Positions 33,150 through 44,906 are shown, numbered from the stretch's first letter. The stretch: 64,000 nt of DNA from Ananas comosus (GCF_001540865.1 NC_033635.1:8964115-9028114), one strand, 5' to 3'. Notes: generated from the sequence alone by a model not told the origin. Made by a program: numbers and translations.

Positions 33150-33330
33150 TGGTCAGGGATCTTTCCGGTGGGAGGGGAATATGCCACGCGCACCCGCGGC
33201 CCAAGACCCCCGATAGGGAGGGGAATATGCCACACGCACCCTAGCGAACCAAGATTCTTGCTCAATCTCAAGCCGCGCAGTTCTCCCGGTGGGAGGGGAA
33301 TATGCCACACGCACCCGTGGCCAAGAATTG
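33150..33330 (+). repeat. Short tandem units inside solo LTR 1
   Basis: The phrase GGGAGGGGAATATGCCACACG, with CACCCG-GGCC-AAG, recurs about three times at 50-75 base spacing. Confidence 0.8.
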
Positions 33331-33429
33331 TCGAGCTCATATGCTGCACTAGCAGCCGCTGCACTCGCAGCTGGGATTCCGGAATCTACATTACATAACT
33401 CAAGGGTTGGTCTCACCCTATATTATCGA

Positions 33430-33735
33430 CCTATCTAGGTCTAAGTCTTCGTTCAACCTAGGTTAATACTTTAGGTTCAATGTCGATATGTTCATAGCCT
33501 AGGTTCATTAACACTAGGTCCAATGTCATTTTCCTTCTAGGTCCACTTGACTCTAGGTTCATTATCTTTATCTCACAACCTAGGTTTACTTTTAACTCTA
33601 GGTTCAATCTTAACCTATATTCTCTAACATTAGGTTTGATGCCACTCTTGTTTGACCTATGTTTATTAATACTAGGTTCGATATCATTCTTGTTCAACCT
33701 AGGTTCACGACTCTAGGTTCAATGCCACTCGATCT
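33430..33735 (+). repeat. AGGTTCAATGTC tandem units inside solo LTR 1
   Basis: Imperfect units of about 55-60 bases share CCTAGGTTCA, a short spacer, ACTCTAGGTTC and AATGTC or AATGCC. About five units are visible. Confidence 0.75.
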
Positions 33736-35083
33736 GTATGTATATATATGTCCACATGCACATGTCATTCAACATAGTTCTCTTGGTGTCAACTTACCCT
33801 CACTTAGCATTCTTATTATGCCATCATTTATTTTCTTAGCATTAACCACATGCATTCATTTATTATCTCTATATCATGCTTATCACGTATTCATTTAGCA
33901 TTTCTTACATTAACATCTCTATATCATGCAACAGTCATCAATCAATGCATTCATCTAGCATTCTCACATTATGTCTATATGCACATGCCATTTACTTTAT
34001 GCTTTCCACTAGCATTATTTACACTATGTCATCCTGCGTTATTTGGTAGTCCACGTAGCATTTATCCTATGCTTTCCAATGTTTTATCACTAGCTACCAC
34101 TACATGCATCAATGATAAACATTTATCTTAGACATACAGGCGACCTAGTCGCTTCGGTAAACACAACCCACCTCAATTCGCACTCCGATTGCTTGTAATC
34201 ACTTGCAATCGGCCTCCCGCGGCACCCGTTGCCCGGTTTGGCCCGAACTCGCACTCGACTACCAACCGGCCACCGATTCCCGATCCGAAAGTTGTTTGAT
34301 CTTTAGCACGATGCCAAGATGCTCCGGATCCATTTTCGTGATTTTTGGACGTTAACTCCGCGTGCTGCGGCTATCTGTACGAAAAAGGATGTTTTTGTCA
34401 ATAACTTTGCGTACACTCGTCGGATTGTCGAATCGAGCGTTCCATCGCGTTCGTTTGATCCCCAATTAGATTTCTACGAGGTCAATTTATCTCGAAAACA
34501 CCCAGAGGCAAAAGCACCAAATTTGGTGCCCTAACAATGCCATAATCAAATTTCTTGGGATTGATCTTGTAGCTAAGCATAATCAAGCTTAGAACTACCC
34601 AAGAAGCTCTCTAATATCATCTCCAACCCATCCGAACCATCCCTAGGGCAGCTAGGGCTAACCCTAGAAGTTCACCATGAGAGGGCTTGAAGCATCCATG
34701 GATTTCATGGTGTTCAAGGCTCAACTATGCTTCTAAACATGAGAGAAGCTCAAACCATTAAGTTCTACGGTGGAAATCCAAATCCTAGATGAGCTTTTAC
34801 ATTAAAACTCACCTTAGCCCATGCAATCCTAAGATTCTTCTTGTTGAAGAGCTTCTTGATCCTCTAAACCTCCAAAATCTCCTTCTCCAAGCCTCTTCTC
34901 CTTCTCTTCCAAGCTCTAGGAGGTGATTTCTAGAGAGAGAATGAGAGAAATATGAGAGGAGAGGGTTTTGGGCTATTGGCTGTGAAGGGGAGGTGTTGGG
35001 GTTATTTTATATGTTGCTACAATAGCAACAAAACCCCCCAAAAGTCCATAATTGCAGCAGACCCAAACTTGCTGCCAGACCCA

Positions 35084-35190
35084 AAGTGTACCGGTACACT
35101 TTAGGGTGTCACCAGTAACACGATCGCGCAACAGCCAAACCCGAGAGCTACCTTCTTGGATTTTACACTGTGTACCGGTACACTTTTATG
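35084..35190 (+). repeat. Palindromic ACCGGT repeats in solo LTR 1
   Basis: AAAGTGTACCGGTACACTTT is a 20-bp perfect palindrome (35084-35103). A second copy of GTGTACCGGTACAC lies at 35170-35183, each followed by TGTCACCxGTAACAC. Solo LTR 2 has ACCGGT-rich repeats at the corresponding place. Confidence 0.8.
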
Positions 35191-35644
35191 TGTCACCGGT
35201 AACACAGCTTTTTTTTTTTTTTCAGGACTTAGCCAATTTTTCAGCTTTTCTCCGTTTTCGCTCATTTTCGCTCGTTAGGCCTCCGATTCATTTCAAATCG
35301 CACCGAGACCCCCAAAACATGTTTTCGAGCACGACTTCATCATCTTTTCATCCACGCTAATGCCAGATTTAGCTTATGGTCCAACATAGCCTTTCGGATC
35401 CCGTTTTCGCGCCTACGTGCACCGAAAACACCCGAATGCTCCCGAACCTCAATCTCACATTGTTTCGACTCCAATTCGTGCAGAGCAATGCTAAAACCTT
35501 TCTAACCTCATCGGAACTCACTTTTCACCCTTCCAACACTGTTGGAATGTTAAATAGACTTCGTCCAACCATTTCTCTTGGGCTCTTTGGCCAATTTGGC
35601 TAGAGTCCAATATTCTACCGAAGTTTCGGTATGTTACACCCGAC

Positions 35645-36256
35645 ATCGCCTTTACAATTGGCATGCTGAGTCGTTTCAGTAGTAATCTTCGTAAAGAGCA
35701 TTGGGATGCCCTTAGTAGGCTAATGAGATACCTTAAAGGTACGAAAGATTATATTCTATGTTATTCTGGTTATCCTCCAACTGTGGATGGATATTCTGAT
35801 GCCTCATGGTACTCAGAAATTGAAAATAGTAAGTCCACAAGTGGATATGTATTCGCTTTAGGTGGAGCTGCTATTACTTCGAAATCCAAAAGACAGACTT
35901 GTATTGCCTTGTCGTCTATGGAATCAGAACTTTTTGCTTTAGCTTCCGCTGGCGAAGAGGCAAAATGGATAAAGAATCTAATTTTGGATATTCCTTTGAT
36001 TCAGCTACAGATTAATTCTTTAAGCCTCTTCTGTGATAATCAAGCAACTGTCCAAGTTGTTAAGAATGCTTTCTTTAATTCAAAGAGAAGACATGTGAGA
36101 CTGAGACATGCGTTGTTGAATTATCAAAGAGAACAAGGAGTTATCACCTTGATCGATGTGAGATCGAAAGATAACATAGCCGACACTCTCACAAAAGGCA
36201 TGCCTAAAGATCGATTATTCAAAATAGTGGGGGAAATGGGGTTAAAGATTATGTAG
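35645..36256 (+). pseudogene. Copia RNase H domain
   Basis: After the solo LTR the copia frame resumes with IAFTIGMLSRF and LMRYLKGTKDYILCY. Then come GYSDASWYSEIENSKSTSGY, AALSSMESELFALASAGEEA-like text (here CIALSSMESELFALASAGEE), LFCDNQATVQVVKNA, HVRLRHALLNY and DNIADTLTKGMP. The Asp-Glu-Asp residues of RNase H are present. The stop is at 36254-36256. This is the intact 3' end of pol. Confidence 0.9.
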
Positions 36257-37429
36257 ACTAGTCTTAATTGTCATTTACTTACCTTCTAAGTTTATGTTTT
36301 GAATTATCGAATCTTCCTTTAGTGGTCAAACACAATTTAAATGTTTCATCGATGTTCATGGTTGCAGACTAATTTGAAAAGGGTGAGTTGTCTCATTCCA
36401 AACTTGATGAAGATGACTTTAACCTAGTTCAAAGTTCTACCTGGAAAGCTTGTGTCATTCCAAACTTGATGATACAATCCAACTAGGTTGGACTATTCTT
36501 TTCTTAGTTAAATGATCTCATTCCAAATTTGATGCTAGATTATTTGACTTTAAAGAATTAGTAACTGCGACATTCCAAATTGAAATATAGAAATAGCTAT
36601 CTGCATAAGAAGCCTGTTGGTCTTGGTCTTAATTAAAACTTGATATTATATGACTAGTTTATTGTAAGTGACTTGACTATTGGTCATGTTTTTTGAAACT
36701 AGACAATGGTTATTCTCTTACAAATAAACTTAAGTTGATGGCTCTTTGTAAATCAAACTATTTAGGCTTTGTTCATAATTTATGAAACTGGCTTGTTGCT
36801 TATGAACATGATATTATGATGCTTTATGACATTAATATATGTTCTTCTCTGCCTGATGTTATGATGCTAAGTTCTTTTAGTAGAACTAGACACTTTAGTA
36901 GATTATTCAAATGATTGAATTCATGATAATATGAAATTTATATTTGATATTCTACAGAGGATGGCAGGGATGGAGGAGAGCTTAATGAGTGGGATCCTGA
37001 TCAGGATGATCTACTTGATGAATGAATATATATATATCATTTAGAGCGTACGGGAACTTGACAGTTCACCTACTATTGCCCGTTTTGGTGGAGCCCATTT
37101 ACTTAAGACTTGCTTTTTGCTATCTCTATTTTGTGAATATTATTATGCTTTTTTCTTGTATTTGTAAGGCCTTGGATTATTTTGACTGGCCTACTTATAC
37201 CTGACTGTTATGCATATGTTGGTTGTGAACTGATTTTGAGAATTATTTTGGGTATGCCGATCTCAGAACAGATTCATGATAAGGATGATTCACTCATTTG
37301 GATTGCAATTGATGATTGAGTTTTAATCCGAGTTGATTGTCTTGGACTGGATGTGGATGATTCATATTTGTTTGAACATTACACTGATCACCTATTGGAT
37401 TGTGCTGTATGGTGAACATAGGAGGAGAT
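36257..37429 (+). other. Copia 3' untranslated region
   Basis: No reading frame of note. CATTCCAAACTTGATG or a variant occurs at 36394, 36456, 36519 and 36571, and again in both LTRs. The polypurine tract GGAGGAGA lies directly before the 3' LTR at 37421-37428. Confidence 0.75.
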
Positions 37430-37658
37430 TGTTGGATATATTGTTATATAATCCAAATAATATGTTCACATACAAGTCTAATAGGTGAAAGTGTATTAGG
37501 GCCCATATCAACTGGAGCCCAATAGCTTACTTATTAACCCTAGGGTTCTCCTAAGCTGGAGATAACACTGTTGAGCATTCCAAACTTGATGTCTCTTGGT
37601 ATAATACTTCAAGCACCCTAAAACGCCATCTATTCTCAAAAACCCATAACCTCCAACA
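37430..37658 (+). repeat. Copia 3' LTR
   Basis: 229 bases, TGTTGGATATATTG to CCTCCAACA, followed by the GATTT duplication. About ten differences from the 5' LTR, all transitions. Confidence 0.92.
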
Positions 37659-38547
37659 GATTTATCTATCCAATTCTAAAGGGGTTATTCAGGAATAACC
37701 TCGTTAAGAGCTATCCCCTGGGACCAGCAAAATAGGGTAGTTCTATTGGTTTATCCCAAGAGCAAGGGTTGGAAAGTAGGACAATGCTTTGTCTCCTTCA
37801 TTAATGATTAAAACCTACCCTTCTCATTCCTCATTATTCCTTCGCCGCTCTCCCTCCTCGTCATTTTGGACGTTGTCTTCCTCCTCTTTGCTTCCCTCAT
37901 CTCATTCTATAGCTACCGTAATCAATAAGTGAGATCTCATATGAGATCTGCCTTCATTGGTAACTCCTCTCTTATTTTGCTTTCCTTTCTATACTCCTCT
38001 CGCCGTCTCTTAATTACTGCTATCAATGAGCAAGATCTTACTCGAGATCCATCTTCATCGCTAACTCCTCTCTCACGCCATCGGTTTGACCCGTAATAAT
38101 GGCTACTTCCTTCTCTCAACTCCTTGTGGGCTTCTGAGGCCAGAAATCTCCTTCAACCTCCTCGCCCAGTTTACTATATCATCAAGTTGCCCATTAAATG
38201 CAACCACCAGCCTTGCAAGTAAAAAGCATGAAGTGTTCATGAACCCTTTCCTCTATAAAATTGAGTGGGATTTGAAGGTATTGCTTTTCTTTCATCATAC
38301 TTAAAACACTATCTCTGTTACTGTTCCATTGGCTTTAAACTGTACCTGTGTTGGTGTAGAAGTGTTCACTGTTGAAATTTTCAGTCTTCCATTTATCTTG
38401 TCCAGGTGAGATTTTATGTGATTTTTTACCGCAATTTTATGTGCTTGTGTAGCTTTGTCTTTAGTACATTCTCGTATGTTGTTAACTTCATATATATATA
38501 TATATATATTATATATAGATATATATATATAATATACTATATATATA

Positions 38548-38583
<36 letters not shown>

Positions 38584-38666
38584 TAAATTGAAGGAATTTT
38601 TTTGAACCCACCATTTCTGAGTTTTGTATGCTTTTATTTGCAACAATTAGTTTTGTTATATAGCAT
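37659..38666. other. Spacer with a possible gene fragment and microsatellites
   Basis: At 38146-38277 the plus strand reads EISFNLLAQFTI and KKHEVFMNPFLYKIEWDLK, ending AAG-GTATTG like an exon with a donor site. I do not recognise the protein. Microsatellites (TA)n and (TG)n occupy 38490-38580. The rest shows nothing. Confidence 0.35.
38490..38580. repeat. Compound (TA)n/(TG)n microsatellite
   Basis: About 60 bases of TATA with interruptions are followed by 14 GT units. Confidence 0.95.
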
Positions 38667-40845
38667 TGTAACACCCTTAATACTTATTCCTTTGGTTTTG
38701 ACCTCTTTTTATCTGAAATTAGACCATTTCGTAAACTCTAATATTTGAGACTCTGTGGCTAGTGTGCCTAATTAATCCCTAACTTATTAGGTCTCTTTCT
38801 ATTCGTTCATAGTAACCCCCCCCCCCCAACCCGACCTACCTCGCTATCGCTTGACTCCCTCTCCCCTTGCATCCGTACGACCACCCCTCTCCCGTGCATG
38901 AGCACCGACGCCATCTGATTACCGCCGTAATCCTCATCGGCCGTTATTTTTTGGTTCGCTGTCAATGGCATCTCGCCGTCATCTTCACCGTCTTCGGGAA
39001 AGTTTTTCTTTTTCTCTCATTTTTACCTCTATATCGAATCTTGTGATCATCCAATCTCTTTATTCATCGTTATATTATTATTTTGAATACTCGTCTCATG
39101 ATGATTGAAATTTGAAACCATCAAAATCTGATTTGCTTGTATCTAATCTTTGTCGTTTGAACCGTTTAATTTCATATCTTTTATCCTCTATATGATCTAT
39201 TTGCGTAAAGCTTCACAAATTGTACACACTTATTGGAATGCCCGCTATATGTTCGACAAAATGCCTAAGAGAAGGCGTGTGGTGTTTTGCTTCTAATTTT
39301 TGATCTTATTCGATTGTAGATGGTAAAATTAGTTTTGTACATATGATAAACCCTTTGTTTGAATACTGAAACCCTCGTTATTATTTAAAATTCGGTTTAT
39401 GTTATCTTAGTCCTTTGAATAGTTTAATTATTGAAACTCCCTCATCTTTTGATTGTTAATTGAGTTTTGTCAAGTTTAATATTTTTTAAAGCCCTTCTGT
39501 GCTCCATCCCAACCTATCAGCATGTATTTGTCATTGATTATGTCAACCTATGTGAGCCTATTTGAAATCTAAAATTTTGTACGAGCTTCATTCCATATAT
39601 ATATATATCCTCTTTGTAAGTTCATTTTTTTGAGTAGCTTATAGAGAATCGCATGTCTCTATTTTAGGTTCCGACGATTGATTTTCTGCACATTTTCGAC
39701 TGGATAATTTCTTATCTTTGAAGCTGCGTTAACGTAAGCTATCGGACACCCGTTAGTTTTCACTAAATAATTTAGGAAAATACTTTAATTGTGTGAAATC
39801 TTATTTTTGTAGATTTTAAAAATAAGAGTAAAGCATATTACTAAACATCTTTGAAAACTAAACTTCTACTGTGATTGATAAATCCTTTTAGCACAAGAAT
39901 TTTTAAATTTTGTTAATATGTTCTGTAAATTAGTGACTGGATAATTTTGAATTATAATGTCTCTTGGTATTCTGCTATGCTAATGTTGGCCATGCAATAT
40001 GTATTCTATTATGGAAGCTAGCTTCGTCTCTGTATTGCGCCTTCGGGTGCCTGCGCCTATCCGTGCCTCTGTTCTATAATTGCGCTTTCAAGTACCTCTG
40101 TTTTGTACATGCACCTTCGGGTGCCTCTGTTCTGTTTGCGTCTTCGGGTGTCTCTAGATCTCACCAACAAATCACATAATATAGTTAGTTACCAGAAACT
40201 TAACGTTTATTTCGTTTAATTGCTGAAAGAGGAAATATTTTGTAAATTTATATTTGCTATTTGATCTAAATTTTAAATTTTGATAATTTGTATTTTCTGA
40301 AATTGTGCAAATTAAAAATCAGTCGCTTAAATTAATTTCTGTATTAGAATTTACCTTAGAGCATTTGTTATATATTTATTTGTATGTTTAATCCGACTAA
40401 TGTAGTGTATGGTTGTTTACCTAGATATCGAGACTGATTTGCAGGGCGGGGCTGGGACCGAGTGAATGTTAGACGTAGCCAGTTTTGATTTTAGTCCCCT
40501 TCGTTTTATGTCTATTGTATTTAGATGTGAATTTTGGACTTCGAGAATGATCAATTGTTTATCTACTTCTATTTTGTTATTTCTTCGAACCCACATTTGT
40601 TATTTATAGTATCTGTTAGATCAAATTTTGTTTGCATTGCGTAATAAACTTTAGTTCCGCTTATATAAGAATTCATTTGATTCTAGTTGAAATTAAATTG
40701 CTGGTCTTGTATTTTGACTCTTTGGATTTACGAAAAATTTTATAATCATCATCTTGCACATCTTTCCTCTGATTCTATAGCCTTGCATACCTATTAATTT
40801 AGTAGATATGCGGCATCTGTTATGCCTCGAGTTTGGGGCATGACA
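38667..40845. mobile_element. LTR-like sequence, TGTAACACCC...GGCATGACA, copy A
   Basis: The ends TGTAACACCC and CCTCGAGTTTGGGGCATGACA are those of monocot gypsy LTRs read from the minus strand (TGTCATGCCCCAAACTCGAG). The first 1.5 kb is repeated at 51535-53060 in the same order (GAATGCCCGCTATATGTTCG, GACGATTGATTTTCTGC, GCGCCTTCGGGTGCCTGCG). The flanks GCAT and GTAT are too weak to prove a TSD. No coding domain. Confidence 0.65.
40046..40155. repeat. TTCGGGTGCCTCTGTT subrepeats (copy A)
   Basis: Four or five imperfect units of about 25 bases (GCGCCTTCGGGTGCCTG, CACCTTCGGGTGCCTCTGTT, GCGTCTTCGGGTGTCTC). The same array is at 52905-53025. Confidence 0.75.
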
Positions 40846-42729
40846 GTATTCATGCCTCCTGTTGCATTTGATTTCTCATATCACTATTGCCATATTTTAT
40901 AAAAATACCCTTGCATTCGATGTTGCTATATTTTGTTATACAAGCTTCCTATTATACCTTTCTTCATTTCATATAACTAAAAGTTTTTTTCAAAACTATT
41001 TTCATAATTTATATAAGTGAGTAAATTAACTATCAATTCATGCCCGTTTACATACATTTGTTACTATTTGATGGTTACATTGCTGTATCTGTAGCCAATA
41101 GTAAGATTTTTTTTCTTAGCTATTTGTTGCTTATTTATAGTGTTAGAAGCTGAAGTTTCTCAATTAAGTTTATTTTTACAGCTTAATAGAAGCTGGAGTA
41201 ATTATTTTATATTTTCTATTTCTATATTTTTTGAAACTTATTTACTTATTAGTTGAACTTGTAGGTGAGGCTACCTTACTTATTACGTACAATCTGAGGC
41301 ACGGACCAAAGTATGACAAGAATTTTAACATAGCTGCAGGTTGAAAAAAAAGCTGAAGAGAGAAGAACTTATATATATGTACTTCAACTAATTATTTCAA
41401 CCTTTACTGAAGCTGAAATAACTTTCAACTGGACATAAATCAACATAAGAATGTGAAAAAAAAGATATGATGAATCGAAGCAACTAGCTACATCCAGATT
41501 TGAACCTGTTCAATTTGAGGAAAAGTTTTATAAAAATTAAGGCTATGATGTACGGAAAGGATGTACAGAAAGGAGATTTAGTTATTCATGGCAAAGTGGC
41601 ATAGTTTTTTTAACTATTGCAAACATCGCGGCTTTATATACAACCTTGTCCCCTAAGCCTCTTAACAAAATAATATACTATATTGAGCTTGTAGTAAAGT
41701 AGAGTTATATATTTGTAGTAACAAACATCTGAGTTGTTCATCTGTTCATCTCAGATAGCCCCTCTAAAAAAGCCAGTGCAACCTATTATGGAAAACAAAG
41801 GCTCAATTATTAATGTTCCTTCTGCTAATAGCCAAAGTTTAGATTGCCCTATGCAAGAATCATCGAAAAGCATAGTAAGATCCTTTAACTAGACAGAACG
41901 GATGGGCTCTACAATGTTGAACTTAATGATAGAGGAGCGTGGACTCTACAATGTTGAACTTAATGATAGAGGAGCATGCTTTTAGAAATTTTGTTAATGG
42001 GAGTTTACCATATTAGCATGGACTAAAATGGCTCAAGTCTTCAATGAGAAGACAAAATTGTACTTTAACAAAGTCTATTTGCACAATCATTTGAAAGTCT
42101 TGAAGCGTCAATATTGACATATCAAACTCTAACCAACAAGACTGGATTTACACATAAAACATTCTAACTATCGGTGATCCTAGTGAATGGGATGCCATTA
42201 TAGTGGTATCATGGTTTTTTTGTTTATTATTTTTGTTTTTTAAAAAACAAATTTGCTTCTTTTTTAAATACTATATTTGCTTACAGCATTAATATTTTAT
42301 TTATAGGAAAATCTAGCATATCAATCAATTGAGTTCTTGTTAGAAAGGCAACTACAATCGGAGAGAATCTATGGGATTTTGTAGAAAAAGGATGCAAAGA
42401 AACAATCGGAGAGAATCTGAAAAAAGATGCGAATGCGCTTTTTTTTATTCAGCAATCAATTGACGACTCGATATTTTTCCATATTGCCGGTGTGTCTGCC
42501 GCGAACGAACCGGTCCCGCCGTAGGTGTTTCTAAGGCGAGTGGTCATTCATGGTAGAGATCAAATTTGTTTAAATTTTATTTTAAAATAGGATTATAGGT
42601 TTATGACTTCCAATAAACTCAAGAATCTGCTGTTACTTACCTCACACTTTCAGTGTTAGGGAACCCTCGATTAAGAGACCGAATATAAATGCTGATAATA
42701 AAAGAGACCGAACCGACAAATAAGATTTT
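40846..42729. other. Spacer with an exon-like fragment
   Basis: 41267-41342 looks like an exon: an acceptor-like GAACTTGTAG, then coding text EATLLITYNLRHGPKYDKNF. I do not recognise it. A 37-base tandem duplication lies at 41904-41977. Otherwise AT-rich with no gene. Confidence 0.35.
41904..41977. repeat. 37-bp tandem duplication
   Basis: GGCTCTACAATGTTGAACTT and the following AATGATAGAGGAGC occur twice in direct succession with only one or two differences. Confidence 0.9.
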
Positions 42730-42799
42730 ATTAATATGATTTGTTGTGTACATGGCTTAAGCAAGGGCATTCCCCCACTTTATATAGATTTCATAAAAT

Positions 42800-43690
42800 T
42801 AAATACTCAGTTTATAGACTTGATGGTCATGTCTGAACTTGATTTGCCTGGTTTAGCGACTTGGCGGTCGATTGAAGTTGAGATGCTCAATTTAGCGAAA
42901 TGGCGGTCGATTTTAAATTGAGTTGCTCAGTTTAATGACATGGCGGTCGGTTTGAGTTTTGATGCTCAGTTTAATGACATGGTGGTCGATTGAAGTTGAG
43001 ATGCTCAGTTTAGCGACATGACGGTCGATTTGAATTATTGTGCTCAGTTTAATGATATGGCGGTCGAATATTCAGTTTAATGACTTAATAGTCATTCGTT
43101 CAGTTTAACGACTTGACGGTCATATCTGAACATGATTTGTTCAGTTTAGCGACTTGGCGGTCGATTGAAATTGAAGTGCTCAGTTTAGCGACATAGCGAT
43201 CGATTTTAGATTGAGTTGCTCAGTTTAATGACATAGCGGTCAGCTTAGGTTTTGGTCTCAGTTTAATGACATGGCGGTCGGTTTAAGTTTTGGTGCTCAG
43301 TTTAATGACATGGCTGTCGAGGGGGTTTGATTTGATTGCTCAGTTTAACGACTTGGCGGTCAAAAGTTCAGTTTGAATGACTTAATAGTCACTTGTTCAA
43401 TTTAACGACTTAACAGTCATATCTGAACTTGATTTCCTCAGTTTAGCGACTTAGCGGTCGATTTTAAATTGAATTGCTCAATTTAGCGACATGGCAGTCG
43501 ATTGAAGTTCAGGTGCTCAGTTTAGCGACATGGCGGTCGATTGTTCAGTTTAACGACTTGATTGTCATTTGTTCAGTTTAACGACTTGACGGTCGTTTCT
43601 GAACTTGATTTGCTCAGTTTAGCGATTTGGCGATCGAAAGGGTTTGGTTTGATTGCTCAGTTTAACGACTTGGCGGTCAACTTAAGATGC
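42800..43690. repeat. Minisatellite A: CAGTTTAGCGACATGGCGGTCGAT array
   Basis: About twenty imperfect units of 40-55 bases share CTCAGTTTA-CGAC-TGGCGGTCG. A longer pattern (TGAACTTGATTTG between units) returns every 290 bases or so, which suggests higher-order units. No CRISPR-like uniform spacing. Confidence 0.9.
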
Positions 43691-44060
43691 TCATGAAACT
43701 GATTCATGAAATTAATTCATGCTAGGAGCCCGTTTGTGAAGTCCATTAAATTAATTGATGAAATTAATTCATGATAGGGGACCAATTGGAGAGCCCATTG
43801 AATTGGGCTTTATAAAATTAATTTATGATAAGGAGCCATTCAGAAGGCCTATTAGTTCATGAAATTAATTTATGACAAAGAGGGCCCACGAAATTAATTC
43901 ATCGAATTAATTCGTGATAGGGGGCCTATTTGGCAAATCCATGAAATTAATTTGTAGAATTAACTCATGATAAGGGATCCATTTGGAAAGCCCAAGGAAT
44001 TAATTCATAGAATTAATTTATGATAAGGGGCCCATTTGGAAAGTCTGTAAAATCAATACC
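43691..44060. repeat. Minisatellite B: AATTAATTCATGATAAGGGG array
   Basis: Imperfect units of about 45-60 bases: GAAATTAATTCATGATAAGG, then GGCCCATTTGGAAAGCCCA. The same array resumes at 48391-48540 on the other side of the CATTTAATG module. Confidence 0.88.
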
Positions 44061-44562
44061 AATACATTAAAGGGCGAACCGAAAACTGGCTCTACAGCCT
44101 ATCCGCGTTTTCGGTCTGGGTCCCACTATTTTCAGCCTGTGGGTCCCTCCTGTCCGCCTTTTAGGTTCCACCCTCTCCGCCTTTTCGATTCCATCCTCTC
44201 CCTGTTTTCGGTCTGGATCCCACTATTTTCGGTATATGGGTCCTTTCTGTCCGCCTTTTCGGTTCCATCCTCTCCGCCTTTTTCGGCCTCTGGCTTCCTC
44301 CCCATTTTTTTTTTACGCTCTTCATCTCTCTCTTTCCCCCTCTCGCCCTCTGTGTGGCTTCGTACATCCCCGCTGGCACTGTACTTCCTTCTTACCTCTC
44401 TTCTTCGTGTTTTCGGCCTGTGGGTCCCTTGCGCAGCGGCTTCTCCCTCTTCCTTTCTCGCGAACCCTATGTTCGCCTAGCGTTACCCTCTCCGCGGATC
44501 CGCCGCTTCCTCGGAAATCCCTCTCTCCCTCGACCGTACGCCTGTATCTACCCAAATCGGGG

Positions 44563-44711
44563 CATTTAATGGCGCCGCGCAACCGCCGCTCCCTGTATCT
44601 CCCGAAAATCGTCGGTGCATTAAATGCCCCCCATCAACCCGTCACTTCGCCGGAGATGGTTTCCTCCCTTTGCCGTACATGTGTGTATATTATAGATCTG
44701 GGCATTAAATG
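44563..44711 (+). promoter_or_regulatory. Three CATTTAATG boxes (repeat 1)
   Basis: CATTTAATG (44563), CATTAAATG (44618) and CATTAAATG (44703) stand in GC-rich units that share CTGTATCT-CCC-AAAT and GCCGGAGAT-like text. They lie about 190-330 bases upstream of the TATA box. The same boxes in the same order occur at 47257, 47312 and 47397. Confidence 0.6.
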
Positions 44712-44896
44712 CCCCGCCGGATCCCCCTCTTCTTCGGAGATCGCTCGCTCTCTCCGGGCTGGGGATCGTCCTGATCTCTACTGTACCTTCACTGTTGCGT
44801 CGTCCCGCTGTCATCTCAGAATGGTGCGGTGCTACGAGCCGGCGCCCTCCCCTTGCTCTCTTCGCTTCTCTTTTGGTTTGTTCCAATGCTGGTATG

Positions 44897-44906
44897 TATA
44901 TATATA
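44897..44906 (+). promoter_or_regulatory. TATA box (repeat 1)
   Basis: TATATATATA in the context GGTATGTATATATATAGACT. Exactly the same context occurs at 47590-47599, and a related one on the minus strand at 13368-13375. Confidence 0.55.

Larger units (their letters stand above)
32145..35638 (+). mobile_element. Solo LTR, TGTCACGCCCCG type (gypsy Tekay/Del-like), copy 1
   Basis: It starts TGTCACGCCCCGAGCC, ends GGTATGTTACA, and has exact CCCGA target duplications (32140-32144, 35639-35643). No coding domain lies between, so it looks like a solo LTR or a very long terminal repeat. It shares its first 100 bases and other phrases (CAGTGGGTACGGCC, GGGTGAGAAC) with 56303-58977. It interrupts the copia pol gene. 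Confidence 0.85.
27242..37658 (+). mobile_element. Copia LTR retrotransposon, degenerate, with nested insertions
   Basis: The 5' LTR is 27242-28419 (including a nested MITE) and the 3' LTR is 37430-37658. GATTT flanks the whole element (27237-27241, 37659-37663). Gag, protease, integrase, reverse transcriptase and RNase H pieces follow in copia order on the plus strand. A solo LTR (32145-35638) splits the reverse transcriptase/RNase H region. At least four stops or frameshifts kill the polyprotein. Confidence 0.93.

Noticed and set aside
42800..43690. Regular repeats resembling a CRISPR array
   Set aside because: Units and spacers vary continuously, there are no cas genes, and the context is a plant nuclear genome; it is a minisatellite.
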